A stretch of DNA of 64,000 bases from Leptospira levettii (GCF_002812085.1 NZ_NPDM01000002.1:434001-498000), one strand, 5' to 3'; positions 26,387 to 36,095 are shown, numbered from the stretch's first letter. Program-made: numbers and translations. Notes: generated from the letters alone by a model not told the origin.

Positions 26387-29110
26387 GTTTTTATTTTCTA
26401 ACCATTTCAAAAGCATTTGTTTTAGATTTTCTTTATGAATTGGTTTACTCAAATAATCATTCATTCCCACTTCAAAACACTTTTCTTTTTCACCAGCAAT
26501 GATTCCCGCTGTTACGGCAATGATCGGTATATTTTTCCCTTTCTGTATTTTCCGAATTTCGATTGTGGCATCATAACCATTTTTAATCGGCATTTGGATG
26601 TCCATGAGGATTAAATCGGGAGATTCCTTTTGAAACACTTTGATTGCTTCCTCTCCATTTTCGGCTTCAAGAATCTCTGCATCGAAAATAATCCGTTTGA
26701 TAAAATTTTTCATCAAACCCATATTCACAACATTATCCTCTACCACTAAAATTTTGATCCTACGTTCATTTGAATTGGAATCAGAAAATCCTTTAGATTC
26801 AATAACCGGTACGTTCGATTCTATTTGTAAATTTTGATCATGTTCTGGAATACGAAAAGGAATCTCAAAATAAAATTCACTTCCTTCCCCTACTTCGCTA
26901 TTCAATTTTAACTTTGACTTCATCAAACTCAAAAGTTGCCTACATATGGCAAGTCCTAGACCAGTTCCACCAAACTTCCGTGTTGTGGAAAAATCTTCCT
27001 GTGTAAACGAATCAAATATTTTCTTTTGGTTTTCTTTTGCGATTCCAATCCCCGTATCTTTTACAGAAATTCTAATTCTAACTTCATTTTCTACACTTGT
27101 TTTCAAACGCACAAGTTTACATTCGATAAATCCTTTTTCAGTAAATTTAATTGCATTTCCCATTAAATTCAAAAGAACCTGCCGTAAACGATTGGAATCA
27201 AACATTAAAGTTTGTGGAATATTCTCATCCACGTACAATCGTATATCCAAACCTTTTATAATTGCTTGGATATCCATAATTTTGATTGCTTCTAGGACTA
27301 ATTTTTTTAGGTCACTAGCTTCTTCTGCTAATTGTAATTTTCCTGCTTCAGCCTTTGAAAAATCCAATATATCATTAACGATATTTAAAAGAGTATGTGC
27401 TGATTGTTTTATAATTTGTGCGTATTCATTGAATGAAGTATCAACCAATGTTTCTGCAAGTAAATCCGAATAACCGATAATTCCATTCAGAGGAGTGCGA
27501 ATTTCATGGCTCATATTCGCTAAAAATTCAGATTTGGCATTGTAGGCATTTTCAGCCAATTCTTTGGCATGTTTTAACTCAAGTTTGGTTTCGTAGGATT
27601 CAGTGATATCTCTTGTGAACATTAAAATACCACCAATTCCACCAGAAAGTAAACTCCAAGGCCGTATTTCCCATTGGATCACTTGGTCTTTTTCCCAACC
27701 AGGAGGCCGCCAAATATCCTCATCCCTTTTTAGAATTTCACCTTTTAATCCACGAGAATGGATCTGTTTCCATTCCTCCCCAATATTGGGAAAAATTTCA
27801 TAATGGCATTTACCAATGATCTCTTCTTTAGATAGAGGGATTTTATAATCATCAATCCATCTCTGGCTGAGAGCAACGTAACGCATTTCTTGGTCGAGCA
27901 TGGCAACTGCAGCAGGTGCATGTTCTACAAAAGACCACAAAATCGCTGTTTGGGAGGCAAGAGCCATTTCCCATTTTTTTCTTTCGTTTATGTCTTGGAT
28001 GATCCCATAAATTTTGACTACACGGTTATCCTCATATTCTGCACGACCGATAGTTCTAACCCATGTTTGGTTACCCTTAGCGGTAACCATTTCCAACTCT
28101 AAATCATATTCTTTACCAGTTTCCAAAAGCTCTTGTACTGCATTTGTAATCTTATTTCGACTTTCTTCACTATGATAAAATTGTAATCCTGTTTCTACGC
28201 TTGGTACATAGTCATCACTCACTTCGTGGATTCGTTTTGTTACATTGGTCCAATTGGCTTGATTTGTTTTTAGATCTAAATCCCATCCTCCAATTTTTGC
28301 CAAATTTGCCATTTGGTCTAATAACCGCGAGATAGATCGAAGTTCCATTTCAGATTGGATGGAATCTGTGATGTTTAAAATTTGAGCCAAATAATAGATG
28401 GGATTTCCTATATGATCACGAATGATGGATTTATTAAGTATTGCCCAAATAGTTTGGTTGTCTTTCGTTAGATAACGTTTTCTAATTTGGAAACTTGGTA
28501 TGAGTCCTCTATTTAATTTTTCTAAGTATGCCAATTCCAATTCAAGATCATCGGGATGTGTGAATTCCGATAAAGTTTTTTCTTTTAACTCCTCCGCTTG
28601 GTAACCAAGCCATTCGCAAAAAATTGGATTCACTTCAATCATCTCTCCGTGCGGATTTGAGATTTCCATTCCAATATTCGAATACCGAAAGGAAGATATA
28701 AATAAATCTCTAGAAATTTCTAAGGATTGCAAAATGGGAGGTAATACTTTTTCCTTTCCTTCTGAAAAAGAATCCAAGGCAAGTAAGATGAATTTTCTAC
28801 CCAATTCATTGAATTCTTTTGTATGGAATCGAAATGGAAAACCAGAACTATTACTGGGATCAAAACAAATTCTACCTAAAATGGAATCGGTGATTGTTTT
28901 TTCGGATTGTATCTTAATACCAGAGTGGGTTAAAATACATTGCTCAGGGAATGGTTGGTCAATGGTGAGACCCATTGATTTTGTTGCTACTGGGCTTGGG
29001 TATACAATGCCCACATTTGTATCCCATACTAAATATCCGAACGAAGCTTTCTCAAATACAAATTCACATAACTCTGGTTTGTTTGCGATGAATTTGACTG
29101 GACTTAACAT
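26366..29110 (-). CDS. Hybrid sensor histidine kinase with PAS domains and receiver
   Basis: A 914-residue cytoplasmic kinase with no membrane helix. It has an N-terminal PAS-like region (about 10-135), PAS domains at about 150-265, 275-385 and 400-510, a HisKA domain with SHEIRTPLNGIIGYSDLL, an HATPase domain (NLMGNAIKFTEKG; DTGIGIAKE; GTGLGLAI) and a receiver (about 785-905) with ILVVEDN, phosphoacceptor Asp in LILMDIQMP and the Lys in YLSKP. All catalytic boxes look intact. It is the third gene of a minus-strand unit with a membrane kinase and a haem-motif lipoprotein, 17 bases after the latter. The output protein is not encoded here. Confidence 0.92.
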   Translation of the reverse strand: MLSPVKFIANKPELCEFVFEKASFGYLVWDTNVGIVYPSPVATKSMGLTIDQPFPEQCILTHSGIKIQSEKTITDSILGRICFDPSNSSGFPFRFHTKEFNELGRKFILLALDSFSEGKEKVLPPILQSLEISRDLFISSFRYSNIGMEISNPHGEMIEVNPIFCEWLGYQAEELKEKTLSEFTHPDDLELELAYLEKLNRGLIPSFQIRKRYLTKDNQTIWAILNKSIIRDHIGNPIYYLAQILNITDSIQSEMELRSISRLLDQMANLAKIGGWDLDLKTNQANWTNVTKRIHEVSDDYVPSVETGLQFYHSEESRNKITNAVQELLETGKEYDLELEMVTAKGNQTWVRTIGRAEYEDNRVVKIYGIIQDINERKKWEMALASQTAILWSFVEHAPAAVAMLDQEMRYVALSQRWIDDYKIPLSKEEIIGKCHYEIFPNIGEEWKQIHSRGLKGEILKRDEDIWRPPGWEKDQVIQWEIRPWSLLSGGIGGILMFTRDITESYETKLELKHAKELAENAYNAKSEFLANMSHEIRTPLNGIIGYSDLLAETLVDTSFNEYAQIIKQSAHTLLNIVNDILDFSKAEAGKLQLAEEASDLKKLVLEAIKIMDIQAIIKGLDIRLYVDENIPQTLMFDSNRLRQVLLNLMGNAIKFTEKGFIECKLVRLKTSVENEVRIRISVKDTGIGIAKENQKKIFDSFTQEDFSTTRKFGGTGLGLAICRQLLSLMKSKLKLNSEVGEGSEFYFEIPFRIPEHDQNLQIESNVPVIESKGFSDSNSNERRIKILVVEDNVVNMGLMKNFIKRIIFDAEILEAENGEEAIKVFQKESPDLILMDIQMPIKNGYDATIEIRKIQKGKNIPIIAVTAGIIAGEKEKCFEVGMNDYLSKPIHKENLKQMLLKWLENKNSSIKSK

Positions 29111-29127
29111 ATTTTATCTTCAGAACT

Positions 29128-29685
29128 TCATTTCTTAAAATTGACAACAAAGAGTCCACGCAGATCTCCAATTTGGTAATTGGTTGCCAAGTCATTTGGG
29201 TAGAGTTTGTTTAGGGTAGTTTTGGTTTCGGTTGACATTTCTTCTTTTTTTCCATGGCAGGGAACACACTGTCCCATAAGTGCAATGGGAACATACACTG
29301 TCACGTTCTTATCAGACGAAACAACTCGATTTGGAAATACACCTTCACTTGATTTCTGCTTTTGGATTTCCTGAAACACCATCATCTCTTCAGGGGAAAG
29401 GCGGTTATTCTCATTACGAGGTTTATCCGTAATACGTTTTAAAGTTACATTGTTTGCTTTTCCCATTTTTGCGGTGAAACCTAAGGCATTCTGTTGGCAA
29501 AAAGGTATCGCAGCAGTTGTGCCTCCTTCAGCTAAAGCAGTCGAAAGTTTTTTTTGTAAATTGGATTTTGCTTCCTTTGTAATCTGAATTGCCAATGATT
29601 CATAATTCAAAGATTCTTTTTGGCATTGGTAAAAAGTGATTGGAAAGAGGAAAAAAACGAAAAGGTTCCATTTGATCTGAGTCAT
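29128..29685 (-). CDS. Haem-motif lipoprotein, Tll0287/DUF3365-like
   Basis: A 185-residue lipoprotein (signal helix, lipobox FYQC) with one c-type haem motif, CVPCH, at about residue 135, following VTVYVPIALMGQ. The upstream helical part (IQITKEAKSNLQKKLSTAL then AIPFCQQNA) and the ending LRGLFVVNF match the Tll0287-like/DUF3365 sensor-type haem domain. Such domains are found as periplasmic sensors of redox state or gases. Here the domain is a separate lipoprotein located between two histidine kinase genes (15 and 17 bases away), so it is a good candidate for their sensory partner. Confidence 0.85.
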   Translation of the reverse strand: MTQIKWNLFVFFLFPITFYQCQKESLNYESLAIQITKEAKSNLQKKLSTALAEGGTTAAIPFCQQNALGFTAKMGKANNVTLKRITDKPRNENNRLSPEEMMVFQEIQKQKSSEGVFPNRVVSSDKNVTVYVPIALMGQCVPCHGKKEEMSTETKTTLNKLYPNDLATNYQIGDLRGLFVVNFKK

Positions 29686-29700
29686 ACATATTTCCTTTGG

Positions 29701-31299
29701 TTATTCATTTGATTTGAGGAGAGGTAAGTTCACAATAAATTCCGTTTTCCCTGGATGGGACACAAAGGATAGAGTTCCATTATGTTCTTCTATAATGGTT
29801 TTGCAAATGAAAAGACCAAGTCCAATTCCTTCCCCTTTCTCTTTGGTTGTATAAAATGGTTGGAAGATATGTTTTTGTGAGTCGATGGGAATTCCGATCC
29901 CATTATCGATGATTCTGATTTCAATCCTTTCCGAATTATCTGAGGATAGTTTCACTTTGATTTCCCCTGTTTTTGGCTCTGTGGCTTGGATGGCATTAAA
30001 AATCAAATGAGACCATACTAATTTCAAAGATGCTTCATTTACATAAGTCGAAAGTTGGTCATTGATTTCTGTAACAAGGAGACGGTTCATTTCCCAATAT
30101 TGGTTATATAAAATGAGAATATCACGTATTCCATTCCCAATCCGAACATAGGATTTTTCTTTATCGGCAAAAGGTTTTGAAAATTGTTGGAAAGTTGAGA
30201 TTACTTTTTCCGTTCGATCAATTGCATTCGTAATGAGTAAACTTGCATTCTCCATGGTTTTGTATTTTAACCATAAAAAAATAAAATCCCAGGAAGTTTT
30301 GTCTTCTCCCGAAATCCCTTCAAAACTTTTGTAATCAATACCGAGTTCGATACAACGATCTGCAAAATAAAAACGATCTTGGCGTTCGAGAAAAGGAAAT
30401 AGTTCGAGGATTACATCTAATTCCTCTCTCTTTTCTTTTTTTGTACGGTGTTTCCAATGAATTTGTTTTTCCTTTTCATACCAAAGTGGATCTTTGTTTG
30501 TAAGATAATTTTGTTCTTCACTCAAAAGGTAAGACACCATTGATTTAATGCCAGCAAGTGGATTTTTGATTTCGTGAGCAACGTTCGATGCAAGAGACCC
30601 AAGAGTCACAAGACGATCATTTTGAATCAAACTTGTTTCTCTTTGGTTTAATTCTTCTGATAATTTTTGGTTATTATTATCTAAAATATCGAGTAAAAAG
30701 GAAACTAGTTTAACAATACAGATTGTCTTTGCTAACAAGAGTATGACTTTCAAAATTTCCAAAACAAAAACAATCCGATTGGGTCCTTGTGGAGTGAGTT
30801 GGTATCCAAATTCAATTAAGGCACCTCCTAGGTACGCAACATACATACCACATAGATACCCAAAGATGACAACAACCCCCATTACCATGGAAAAAGTTCT
30901 GTGTAAAAAAAAGGAAATGTAGAGTTGGAATAAAAAAAACAAAGTAAAAAAAATTGAATTTTGGATGGGCAAGGCTTTCAAACCTTGTGGGTGCAAAATA
31001 ATCGAAGCATAAAAACCTCCAAGTAAAACGAGGTAATCCACCACTAAAAAAAACATGATCGTTGCATTGGAAAGTTTGTTAGATGTTTCCTTCTGAACCA
31101 ATTTTTTACCAATAAAAGATGTAGTAAAAAAATAGAATGTAAAAACTAGAGCAATGGTAATAGGAGGTTTTCCAAAATTCAAAACAGAAGCTATCACGCC
31201 AACCCAAGCAATCACCATTCGGATGGAAATCAAAATCAAGAGACCTTTTGATTTCATCTGGTTTGCAAACTGCTCAAGTAAATTGGAAGAAGTCACCAT
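29701..31299 (-). CDS. Membrane sensor histidine kinase
   Basis: A 532-residue kinase with about six N-terminal membrane helices (residues 20-205), a short coiled coil, the phosphoacceptor box ASNVAHEIKNPLAGIKS (His near 240) and an HATPase domain (NAIQATEPKTG; DNGIGIPID; GIGLGLFI). Between the H-box and the second DHp helix (TNAIDRTEKVISTFQQFSKP) there is an insertion of about 85 residues, far longer than normal. There is no periplasmic domain and no receiver. It is first in the unit with the haem lipoprotein and hybrid kinase. It may signal through the hybrid kinase's receiver. Confidence 0.88.
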   Translation of the reverse strand: MVTSSNLLEQFANQMKSKGLLILISIRMVIAWVGVIASVLNFGKPPITIALVFTFYFFTTSFIGKKLVQKETSNKLSNATIMFFLVVDYLVLLGGFYASIILHPQGLKALPIQNSIFFTLFFLFQLYISFFLHRTFSMVMGVVVIFGYLCGMYVAYLGGALIEFGYQLTPQGPNRIVFVLEILKVILLLAKTICIVKLVSFLLDILDNNNQKLSEELNQRETSLIQNDRLVTLGSLASNVAHEIKNPLAGIKSMVSYLLSEEQNYLTNKDPLWYEKEKQIHWKHRTKKEKREELDVILELFPFLERQDRFYFADRCIELGIDYKSFEGISGEDKTSWDFIFLWLKYKTMENASLLITNAIDRTEKVISTFQQFSKPFADKEKSYVRIGNGIRDILILYNQYWEMNRLLVTEINDQLSTYVNEASLKLVWSHLIFNAIQATEPKTGEIKVKLSSDNSERIEIRIIDNGIGIPIDSQKHIFQPFYTTKEKGEGIGLGLFICKTIIEEHNGTLSFVSHPGKTEFIVNLPLLKSNE

Positions 31300-31412
31300 A
31301 TATTTTTTAGTCAGATCATTACATAGGCTGATTTGGGAAAATCAAGCATTTCTCTTGCAGAGCCGTTTGACATAGGAGGATTGTCCTAAAATCTTGGATT
31401 AGGTTCCCTCAT

Positions 31413-32435
31413 ATGAAACAAACAAAAATTGCAATTATTGGTGCAGGTGGGCTTACAGGCAAGGAGCTTGTAGGATTACTGGCTCACCACCCACATTTCC
31501 AAGTCGTTCATATTACTTCCAACCAAGTTGATGGGAAACATATCCGTGAGGTTTTTCCAGACCTTTCCCACTTACCTGACTTAAGGTTTCAAAAACACGA
31601 TGCACCCATTCCAGAGGATGCCCATATTGTCCTTGCAACTCCTAATGAAGTTTCCTTAGAAAAGGCTCCAGAGTTTTTACAACAAGGAAAGAAGGTCATC
31701 GATTTATCGGGAACATTTCGACTCCACGACCAAAACCAATTTGAATCCGCATACAAATTCAAACACACAAAGTTTGAATGGATGGACAAGGTTGTATTTG
31801 GACTTCCTGAATTATTCCGTGAAAAAATTAAAAATGCAAACTTCATATCCAATCCAGGTTGTTTTGCTACTTCTGCTATACTTCCTATTGCCATTTTAGG
31901 AAATCTTAGAAAAAAAATCCAAGGACCTGTCATCGTTGATGCAAAATCAGGAGTGAGTGGAGCTGGAGGAAGAACAGAAGAAATTAAATATGCATACACT
32001 CATGTTTATGAAAACTTTAGAGCTTATAAAGTATTAAGCCACCAACATGAACCAGAAATGGAAGAATATTCGTTTGTTGGATCAGATCCTAAAAAAATCC
32101 ATTTCACTCCTCACCTACTGCCTGTTTACCGAGGTATATTGGCAACAATTTATATCACATTCGAAAACCCAGTCGATCCAAAAGAAGTAAAAGAGAAAAT
32201 CCAATCTGTTGCAGACAATGAAACCTTCATTCGTTTTTACGAAACTCCGGAAGAAATTGAAATCAGAAAGGTACAAAACACAAACTTCCTAGACATCGGA
32301 TTTACCACAAAAGGGAATACCTTAGTACTCGTAACTGCACTTGATAATTTAGTCAAAGGTGCTGCAGGACAAGCATTACAAAACTTGAATTTAATGTTTG
32401 GTTATCCGGAAACCTTGGGCCTTGTTACCATTTAA
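31413..32435 (+). CDS. argC: N-acetyl-gamma-glutamyl-phosphate reductase
   Basis: A 340-residue enzyme of arginine biosynthesis that reduces N-acetylglutamyl phosphate to the semialdehyde with NADPH. It shows the nucleotide loop [15 protein letters not shown], the catalytic Cys in [13 protein letters not shown], the KSGVSGAGG loop and the His in HQHEPEM. Length and motif order are as in type-1 ArgC. No other arg gene is adjacent. A candidate promoter precedes it (TTGACA at 31367-31372, TAAAAT at 31387-31392, but with short spacing). A second gene overlaps its 3' end. Confidence 0.95.
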   Translation: MKQTKIAIIGAGGLTGKELVGLLAHHPHFQVVHITSNQVDGKHIREVFPDLSHLPDLRFQKHDAPIPEDAHIVLATPNEVSLEKAPEFLQQGKKVIDLSGTFRLHDQNQFESAYKFKHTKFEWMDKVVFGLPELFREKIKNANFISNPGCFATSAILPIAILGNLRKKIQGPVIVDAKSGVSGAGGRTEEIKYAYTHVYENFRAYKVLSHQHEPEMEEYSFVGSDPKKIHFTPHLLPVYRGILATIYITFENPVDPKEVKEKIQSVADNETFIRFYETPEEIEIRKVQNTNFLDIGFTTKGNTLVLVTALDNLVKGAAGQALQNLNLMFGYPETLGLVTI

Positions 32436-33015
32436 TCCAAAACAAACACTTGTTACTGGTGCTTTTGAGGGAGAGGTAAATCTATTAAAAAACCACCCCC
32501 AATTTCCATATGTAAAAGAGATGGGAATTGGAAATTTAGAACAAGCTGTACAATTATTTGCCTACCTAAACCAAAACCCACAGATTCAAAACATTGTGTT
32601 TTTAGGATCCTGTGGTGTTTACCCTTGGTCAAAAACCAATCCTAATACAATTGTTTCTCCGAATGTCGTATGTTCATTGGAACTCTCGGCAAGTTTAGGT
32701 TTTTCCAAACAACTACCACAAAGTCCCCTATCCTTTCCTCTCGTAGCAGATCCCATGTTTGCGAGTGGAATTTGTAATGCGCCAACTTGTATCACACTCC
32801 AAACACTGGATTCTCCACCCGAAGGAAATTGGAGAACTCTTTCGTATGAAAATCTAGAGTTATTTGGGCTTACGAAAGTGGCAAACGAGTTCAAAATCCC
32901 TGTCACAGCATACTTAGCTGTGACAAACAAAGTTGGTCCACAAGGTTCTACCGAATGGGCAAAAAATTGGCGGGAACTCTCAAACAAATTACAAAGTTAT
33001 TTCCTACCTGCCTAA
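32398..33015 (+). CDS. Nucleoside phosphorylase-superfamily protein (futalosine hydrolase-like)
   Basis: A 205-residue protein with features of the PNP/MTAN fold: [11 protein letters not shown] near the start, [10 protein letters not shown] like the glycine strand, and [27 protein letters not shown] followed by [13 protein letters not shown], which resembles the E-N-M-E-G...RAISN.VG.....W end of futalosine hydrolases (menaquinone pathway). Substrate is not proven. The earliest start, TTG 32398, overlaps argC by 38 bases; a second TTG at 32422 is possible. It should be co-transcribed with argC. Confidence 0.5.
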   Translation: MVIRKPWALLPFNPKQTLVTGAFEGEVNLLKNHPQFPYVKEMGIGNLEQAVQLFAYLNQNPQIQNIVFLGSCGVYPWSKTNPNTIVSPNVVCSLELSASLGFSKQLPQSPLSFPLVADPMFASGICNAPTCITLQTLDSPPEGNWRTLSYENLELFGLTKVANEFKIPVTAYLAVTNKVGPQGSTEWAKNWRELSNKLQSYFLPA

Positions 33016-33035
33016 AGAAAGACAAGGAACACAGT

Positions 33036-33644
33036 TTATGGGAAAAGAACTGCCTTGACAGCTCGTTCTTCCATCACTCGTTTGATCCAATTTTGTACGG
33101 AATCGGGAGTGTTTGTATCCATCATTTGGTTGTGTTCTATAAATGGAGCATATAAAATTTCCAAAAGTCCAAATTCATTCACAAACAAATATTGGTCTTT
33201 GGAAAGGATAGAATCAATGATTTCCAAATGCCTTCCGATTCGTTTCGAAGAGTCCTTCATTCGTTTTGGTTCCCATTTTTCTTCTGGGATAAATTTTTTA
33301 GAGAAATAAACCACACTATTTGGAAAACAATATTCTGATTCACATTGGTTCACCATTTGGTTTAGGATTGCCCTCTTTTGTAAATCGGAAGGGAAAAGTG
33401 GATTCGAAAACTGATGTTTCTCTTCTAAATAACGAATGATCGCAGAGGATTCCGAAAGTAAAAACTCTCCATCTTTTAAAACAGGAACCTTTCCATAGGG
33501 ATTGATGGATAAAAATGGTTTTTTTCGATTTTCCAATTTGTCGAGAGCCACATGGATCGTTTCATATTCCAAATTTCGATACTTCATATAGATATGAACT
33601 CGTTTGCTATAGGTGGAATTTGGATGGGAATATAGACTGTACAT
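33036..33644 (-). CDS. Glutathione S-transferase-family protein
   Basis: A 202-residue GST. The N-terminal thioredoxin-like domain has SHPNSTYSKRVHIYMKY, the cis-Pro in GKVPVLKDG and the glutathione-contacting ESSAIIRYLEE; the C-terminal half is all-helical. The catalytic residue is likely the Ser/Tyr near residue 10-13. Function in detoxification or as a peptide-binding relative is unknown. Convergent with the nucleosidase-like gene, 20 bases apart. Confidence 0.88.
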   Translation of the reverse strand: MYSLYSHPNSTYSKRVHIYMKYRNLEYETIHVALDKLENRKKPFLSINPYGKVPVLKDGEFLLSESSAIIRYLEEKHQFSNPLFPSDLQKRAILNQMVNQCESEYCFPNSVVYFSKKFIPEEKWEPKRMKDSSKRIGRHLEIIDSILSKDQYLFVNEFGLLEILYAPFIEHNQMMDTNTPDSVQNWIKRVMEERAVKAVLFP

Positions 33645-33689
33645 ATTTACCTCAATGGTTTCAATTCAAATGGTAGACTCAAGATAATT

Positions 33690-34859
33690 TCAATAAGGAA
33701 ACCAAAAGATCCCTTCTCGTTTTAATTTTTCAATGGCATAACGATCAGTCATACCTGCGATATAATCGCAGATAATTCTCATCCTTCCATCTTCCTCTTC
33801 TCTGTTTCGGTAGGACTCAGGGATGGAATTTGAAAGGTTTTCAAAATGTTCAAATAACAAATATATGATTTCTTTACCCCTTTCGCTCATCCTGGAAACT
33901 TCAGAATGACGATACAAATTTTGGAATAAAAATTGTTTGAGTTCGATGAATTCTTTTTGTAATCCTTCTGAAAATTGAACGATTTTGATTTTTTTTATAT
34001 ATAAATCGGAAATTGATTCTCTTGTATTAACATCATATTGAATCAATGTTTGGTGAATGTTTTCAATCAAATCGGAAACCATTAAATTCAATAATACTCG
34101 ACCGATTGACCTAGAAATGGAATGAATCTCTAACCCAGATTTTTTTTCGGTTTTAGGCAAACTATCATGGATTCGTTTCCAAATCGAAAGTGATTTCACT
34201 TCGTCCAATTGTAATAAACCACTTTCCAATCCGTCTTCCAAATCATGTGCAGAATAAGTAATCTCATCGGAAGCATCCACAATCATTGCTTCTAAAGATG
34301 GACCTTTTTCCCTTCTCACTGTAAGTAAGTTAGTTGGTTCGTACCCACCACCATGTTTCATAATGCCAAGCAAAGTTTCTTCGCATAAATTGAGACCAGG
34401 AAATTCAGGATACCTCCTTTCCAACTTTTGTACGACCCTAAGTGATTGTTTATTATGTTCAAAACCACCTTTTTCTTTCATGAGTTCTGCAAGTGCATCT
34501 TGGCCTGCATGTCCAAAAGGAGAATGGCCCAAGTCATGGGCAAGTGCGATGGACTCACTTAAATCTTCATTGAGACCAAGAACTTTCGAAATTGTTTTCG
34601 AAATCCCTGCCACTTCTAAGGTATGAGTCAATCGATTTCGAAAATGATCTCCTTCTGAATACACAAAGACTTGTGTTTTGTATTCCAATCGTTTGAATGC
34701 ATGTGAATGGATAATCCGATCCTTATCCCTTTGGAAGGGCAATCGATACGGATGCTCTGGTTCCACAAATGCACGAGCGCCAGAATGACGACTTTTGACA
34801 GCATAGGGTGCAAGGATTTTTTCTTCTTCAAGAAGGAGTTCATTTCTCCCTTTCTTCAT
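33690..34859 (-). CDS. dgt: Deoxyguanosinetriphosphate triphosphohydrolase-like HD protein
   Basis: A 389-residue HD-domain hydrolase expected to split dNTPs to deoxynucleoside and triphosphate. The start region has RDRIIHSHAFKRLEYKTQVF, then NRLTHTLEVAGISK and ALAHDLGHSPFGHAG, giving the metal-binding H...HD set; the second family part (ASDEITYSAHDLEDGLESG) supplies the last Asp. Length and order match dGTPase-like proteins of the type-2 group. The symbol rests on family similarity; substrate choice among dNTPs is open. Divergent from the dedA-like gene, about 49 bases apart. Confidence 0.85.
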   Translation of the reverse strand: MKKGRNELLLEEEKILAPYAVKSRHSGARAFVEPEHPYRLPFQRDKDRIIHSHAFKRLEYKTQVFVYSEGDHFRNRLTHTLEVAGISKTISKVLGLNEDLSESIALAHDLGHSPFGHAGQDALAELMKEKGGFEHNKQSLRVVQKLERRYPEFPGLNLCEETLLGIMKHGGGYEPTNLLTVRREKGPSLEAMIVDASDEITYSAHDLEDGLESGLLQLDEVKSLSIWKRIHDSLPKTEKKSGLEIHSISRSIGRVLLNLMVSDLIENIHQTLIQYDVNTRESISDLYIKKIKIVQFSEGLQKEFIELKQFLFQNLYRHSEVSRMSERGKEIIYLLFEHFENLSNSIPESYRNREEEDGRMRIICDYIAGMTDRYAIEKLKREGIFWFPY

Positions 34860-34908
34860 AAATCTCTTTCCTTTTTCGGCGAAACCATAAAATCAGTATA
34901 AATCCCTC

Positions 34909-35529
34909 ATGGACTTTCTACAAACCCTAGTTACGATTTTTATGCAATACGGTTATTTTGCCGTTTTTGGAATTCTCATCCTTTGTGGATTCGGACTTCC
35001 GGTTCCAGAAGACATTTCTCTCACTGCAGGTGGTGTCATCTCGGGGCTTGGTTACGCCAATGTTCATATTATGTTTTTTGTGGGTATGGCAGGGGTTCTC
35101 ATTGGAGACAGTTTTGTTTTTTGGTTAGGAAGCCATTATGGGGAAAGGGCATTGACCCTACCGGTTCTACGGACGGTTCTCCACCCAGAACGATTTGATA
35201 AAGTCAGAGAACAATTTAAAAAATATGGACGTTGGGTTGTATTTGTGGGAAGGTTTATGCCGGGGCTTCGTATGCCTATATTTTTTACAGCAGGGACCTC
35301 CAAACAAATTAGTTTTTTCTTATTCCTCTTAACAGATGGATTTGCAGCCCTTATCTCTGTTCCCATCTGGGTTTACCTAGGGTATTATTTTGCCCATAAT
35401 TTTGATGAACTCATGAGTTGGGTGCGTGGGGGCCAAACGATCATCTTAATCCTCGTAGGGATCCTTGTTGGCGTTTTATTCTTCTACTGGTGGCGGAGGA
35501 AACACCAAGAGGGAAAAGGAGACAAATGA
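34909..35529 (+). CDS. DedA-family membrane protein (VTT domain)
   Basis: A 206-residue protein with about five membrane helices. It shows the DedA pattern: GLPVPEDISLTAGGVISG near the first helix pair, GDSFVFWLGSHYGERAL, and the conserved FVGRFMPGLRMPIFFTAGTS, with the F.gRF.Pg.R motif needed for function. DedA proteins help move undecaprenyl phosphate and other lipids across the inner membrane. The stop overlaps the next lipoprotein gene's start (ATGA). Confidence 0.92.
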   Translation: MDFLQTLVTIFMQYGYFAVFGILILCGFGLPVPEDISLTAGGVISGLGYANVHIMFFVGMAGVLIGDSFVFWLGSHYGERALTLPVLRTVLHPERFDKVREQFKKYGRWVVFVGRFMPGLRMPIFFTAGTSKQISFFLFLLTDGFAALISVPIWVYLGYYFAHNFDELMSWVRGGQTIILILVGILVGVLFFYWWRRKHQEGKGDK

Positions 35530-36005
35530 ACCTACCACGGGCAAAGTTTGCTTCTTTTCTGTTACTCACCTTCGTTTGGGTCTGGAATTGCACCAATTAT
35601 TCCACAACAGCTTCTGTCCAAGCACCACCCACTCTCATTTCCATTACTAATAATGGAAATTCTAATTTTACCATTAAAGTGAGAGCTCAAAATCCGGAGT
35701 TCATTTTCCAAGGGTATCGTTTGTACCAAGCGGCGACAGAAAGTTTGGCACAAAATCCTACAGATACAAACTTAGGAACCGATTGTATATTAGCCCAAGC
35801 ATCCATTGTCCAACCGATTGAATATACCTTTGAGGTTGATCCTACCACAAAGGCGAATACAGCTGGGGTTTCTTGCCGCATTTTTGCCACATTATCCCCA
35901 GGATCCTATATTTCGATGAGAACCCTTGGACTAGCCGTAAACCTTCAAAATAGCACAAGTTCCTACCGAGTTTCTCTCCCATCTAACGCGCTTATTGTCC
36001 CATAA
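35526..36005 (+). CDS. Hypothetical lipoprotein
   Basis: A 159-residue exported protein with a signal helix and lipobox VWNC near residue 22. The start chosen overlaps the dedA-like stop (ATGA) and gives a normal signal; the frame is open further upstream inside the dedA gene, but that would hide the signal. The mature part is beta-rich, with a possible fibronectin-like stretch (TLISITNNGNSNFTIKVRAQ), and two Cys residues (in GTDCI and VSCRI) that may pair. No family recognised. Confidence 0.65.
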   Translation: MNLPRAKFASFLLLTFVWVWNCTNYSTTASVQAPPTLISITNNGNSNFTIKVRAQNPEFIFQGYRLYQAATESLAQNPTDTNLGTDCILAQASIVQPIEYTFEVDPTTKANTAGVSCRIFATLSPGSYISMRTLGLAVNLQNSTSSYRVSLPSNALIVP

Positions 36006-36019
36006 AATAAAACTTTCTT

Positions 36020-36048
36020 GCATTTAAGTCAAATGCGTGTATTTTTTT
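36020..36048 (+). terminator. Weak hairpin with T-run after the lipoprotein gene
   Basis: Arms GCATTT (36020-36025) and AAATGC (36031-36036) flank a 5-base loop and are followed by GTGTATTTTTTT. The stem is only 6 bp and A/T-rich, so termination would be leaky, but the place, between the lipoprotein gene and the TRAP operon, is right. Confidence 0.35.
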
Positions 36049-36076
36049 CCGGAATCATGGGATTTCTTTGTGCTTT

Positions 36077-36095
36077 TTTTAGAATTTTTCTAAAA
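36077..36095. promoter_or_regulatory. Palindrome upstream of the TRAP operon, possible operator
   Basis: A perfect 8-bp inverted repeat, TTTTAGAA and TTCTAAAA separated by TTT, lies about 80 bases before the first TRAP gene. Its size fits a dimeric repressor site. No regulator is identified and A/T-rich palindromes also occur by chance in this DNA. Confidence 0.35.

Noticed and set aside
31367..31392. Promoter for argC
   Set aside because: TTGACA is perfect, but the spacing to TAAAAT is only 14 bases and the alternative -10 (AATCTT) is poor, so it is not listed as a feature.
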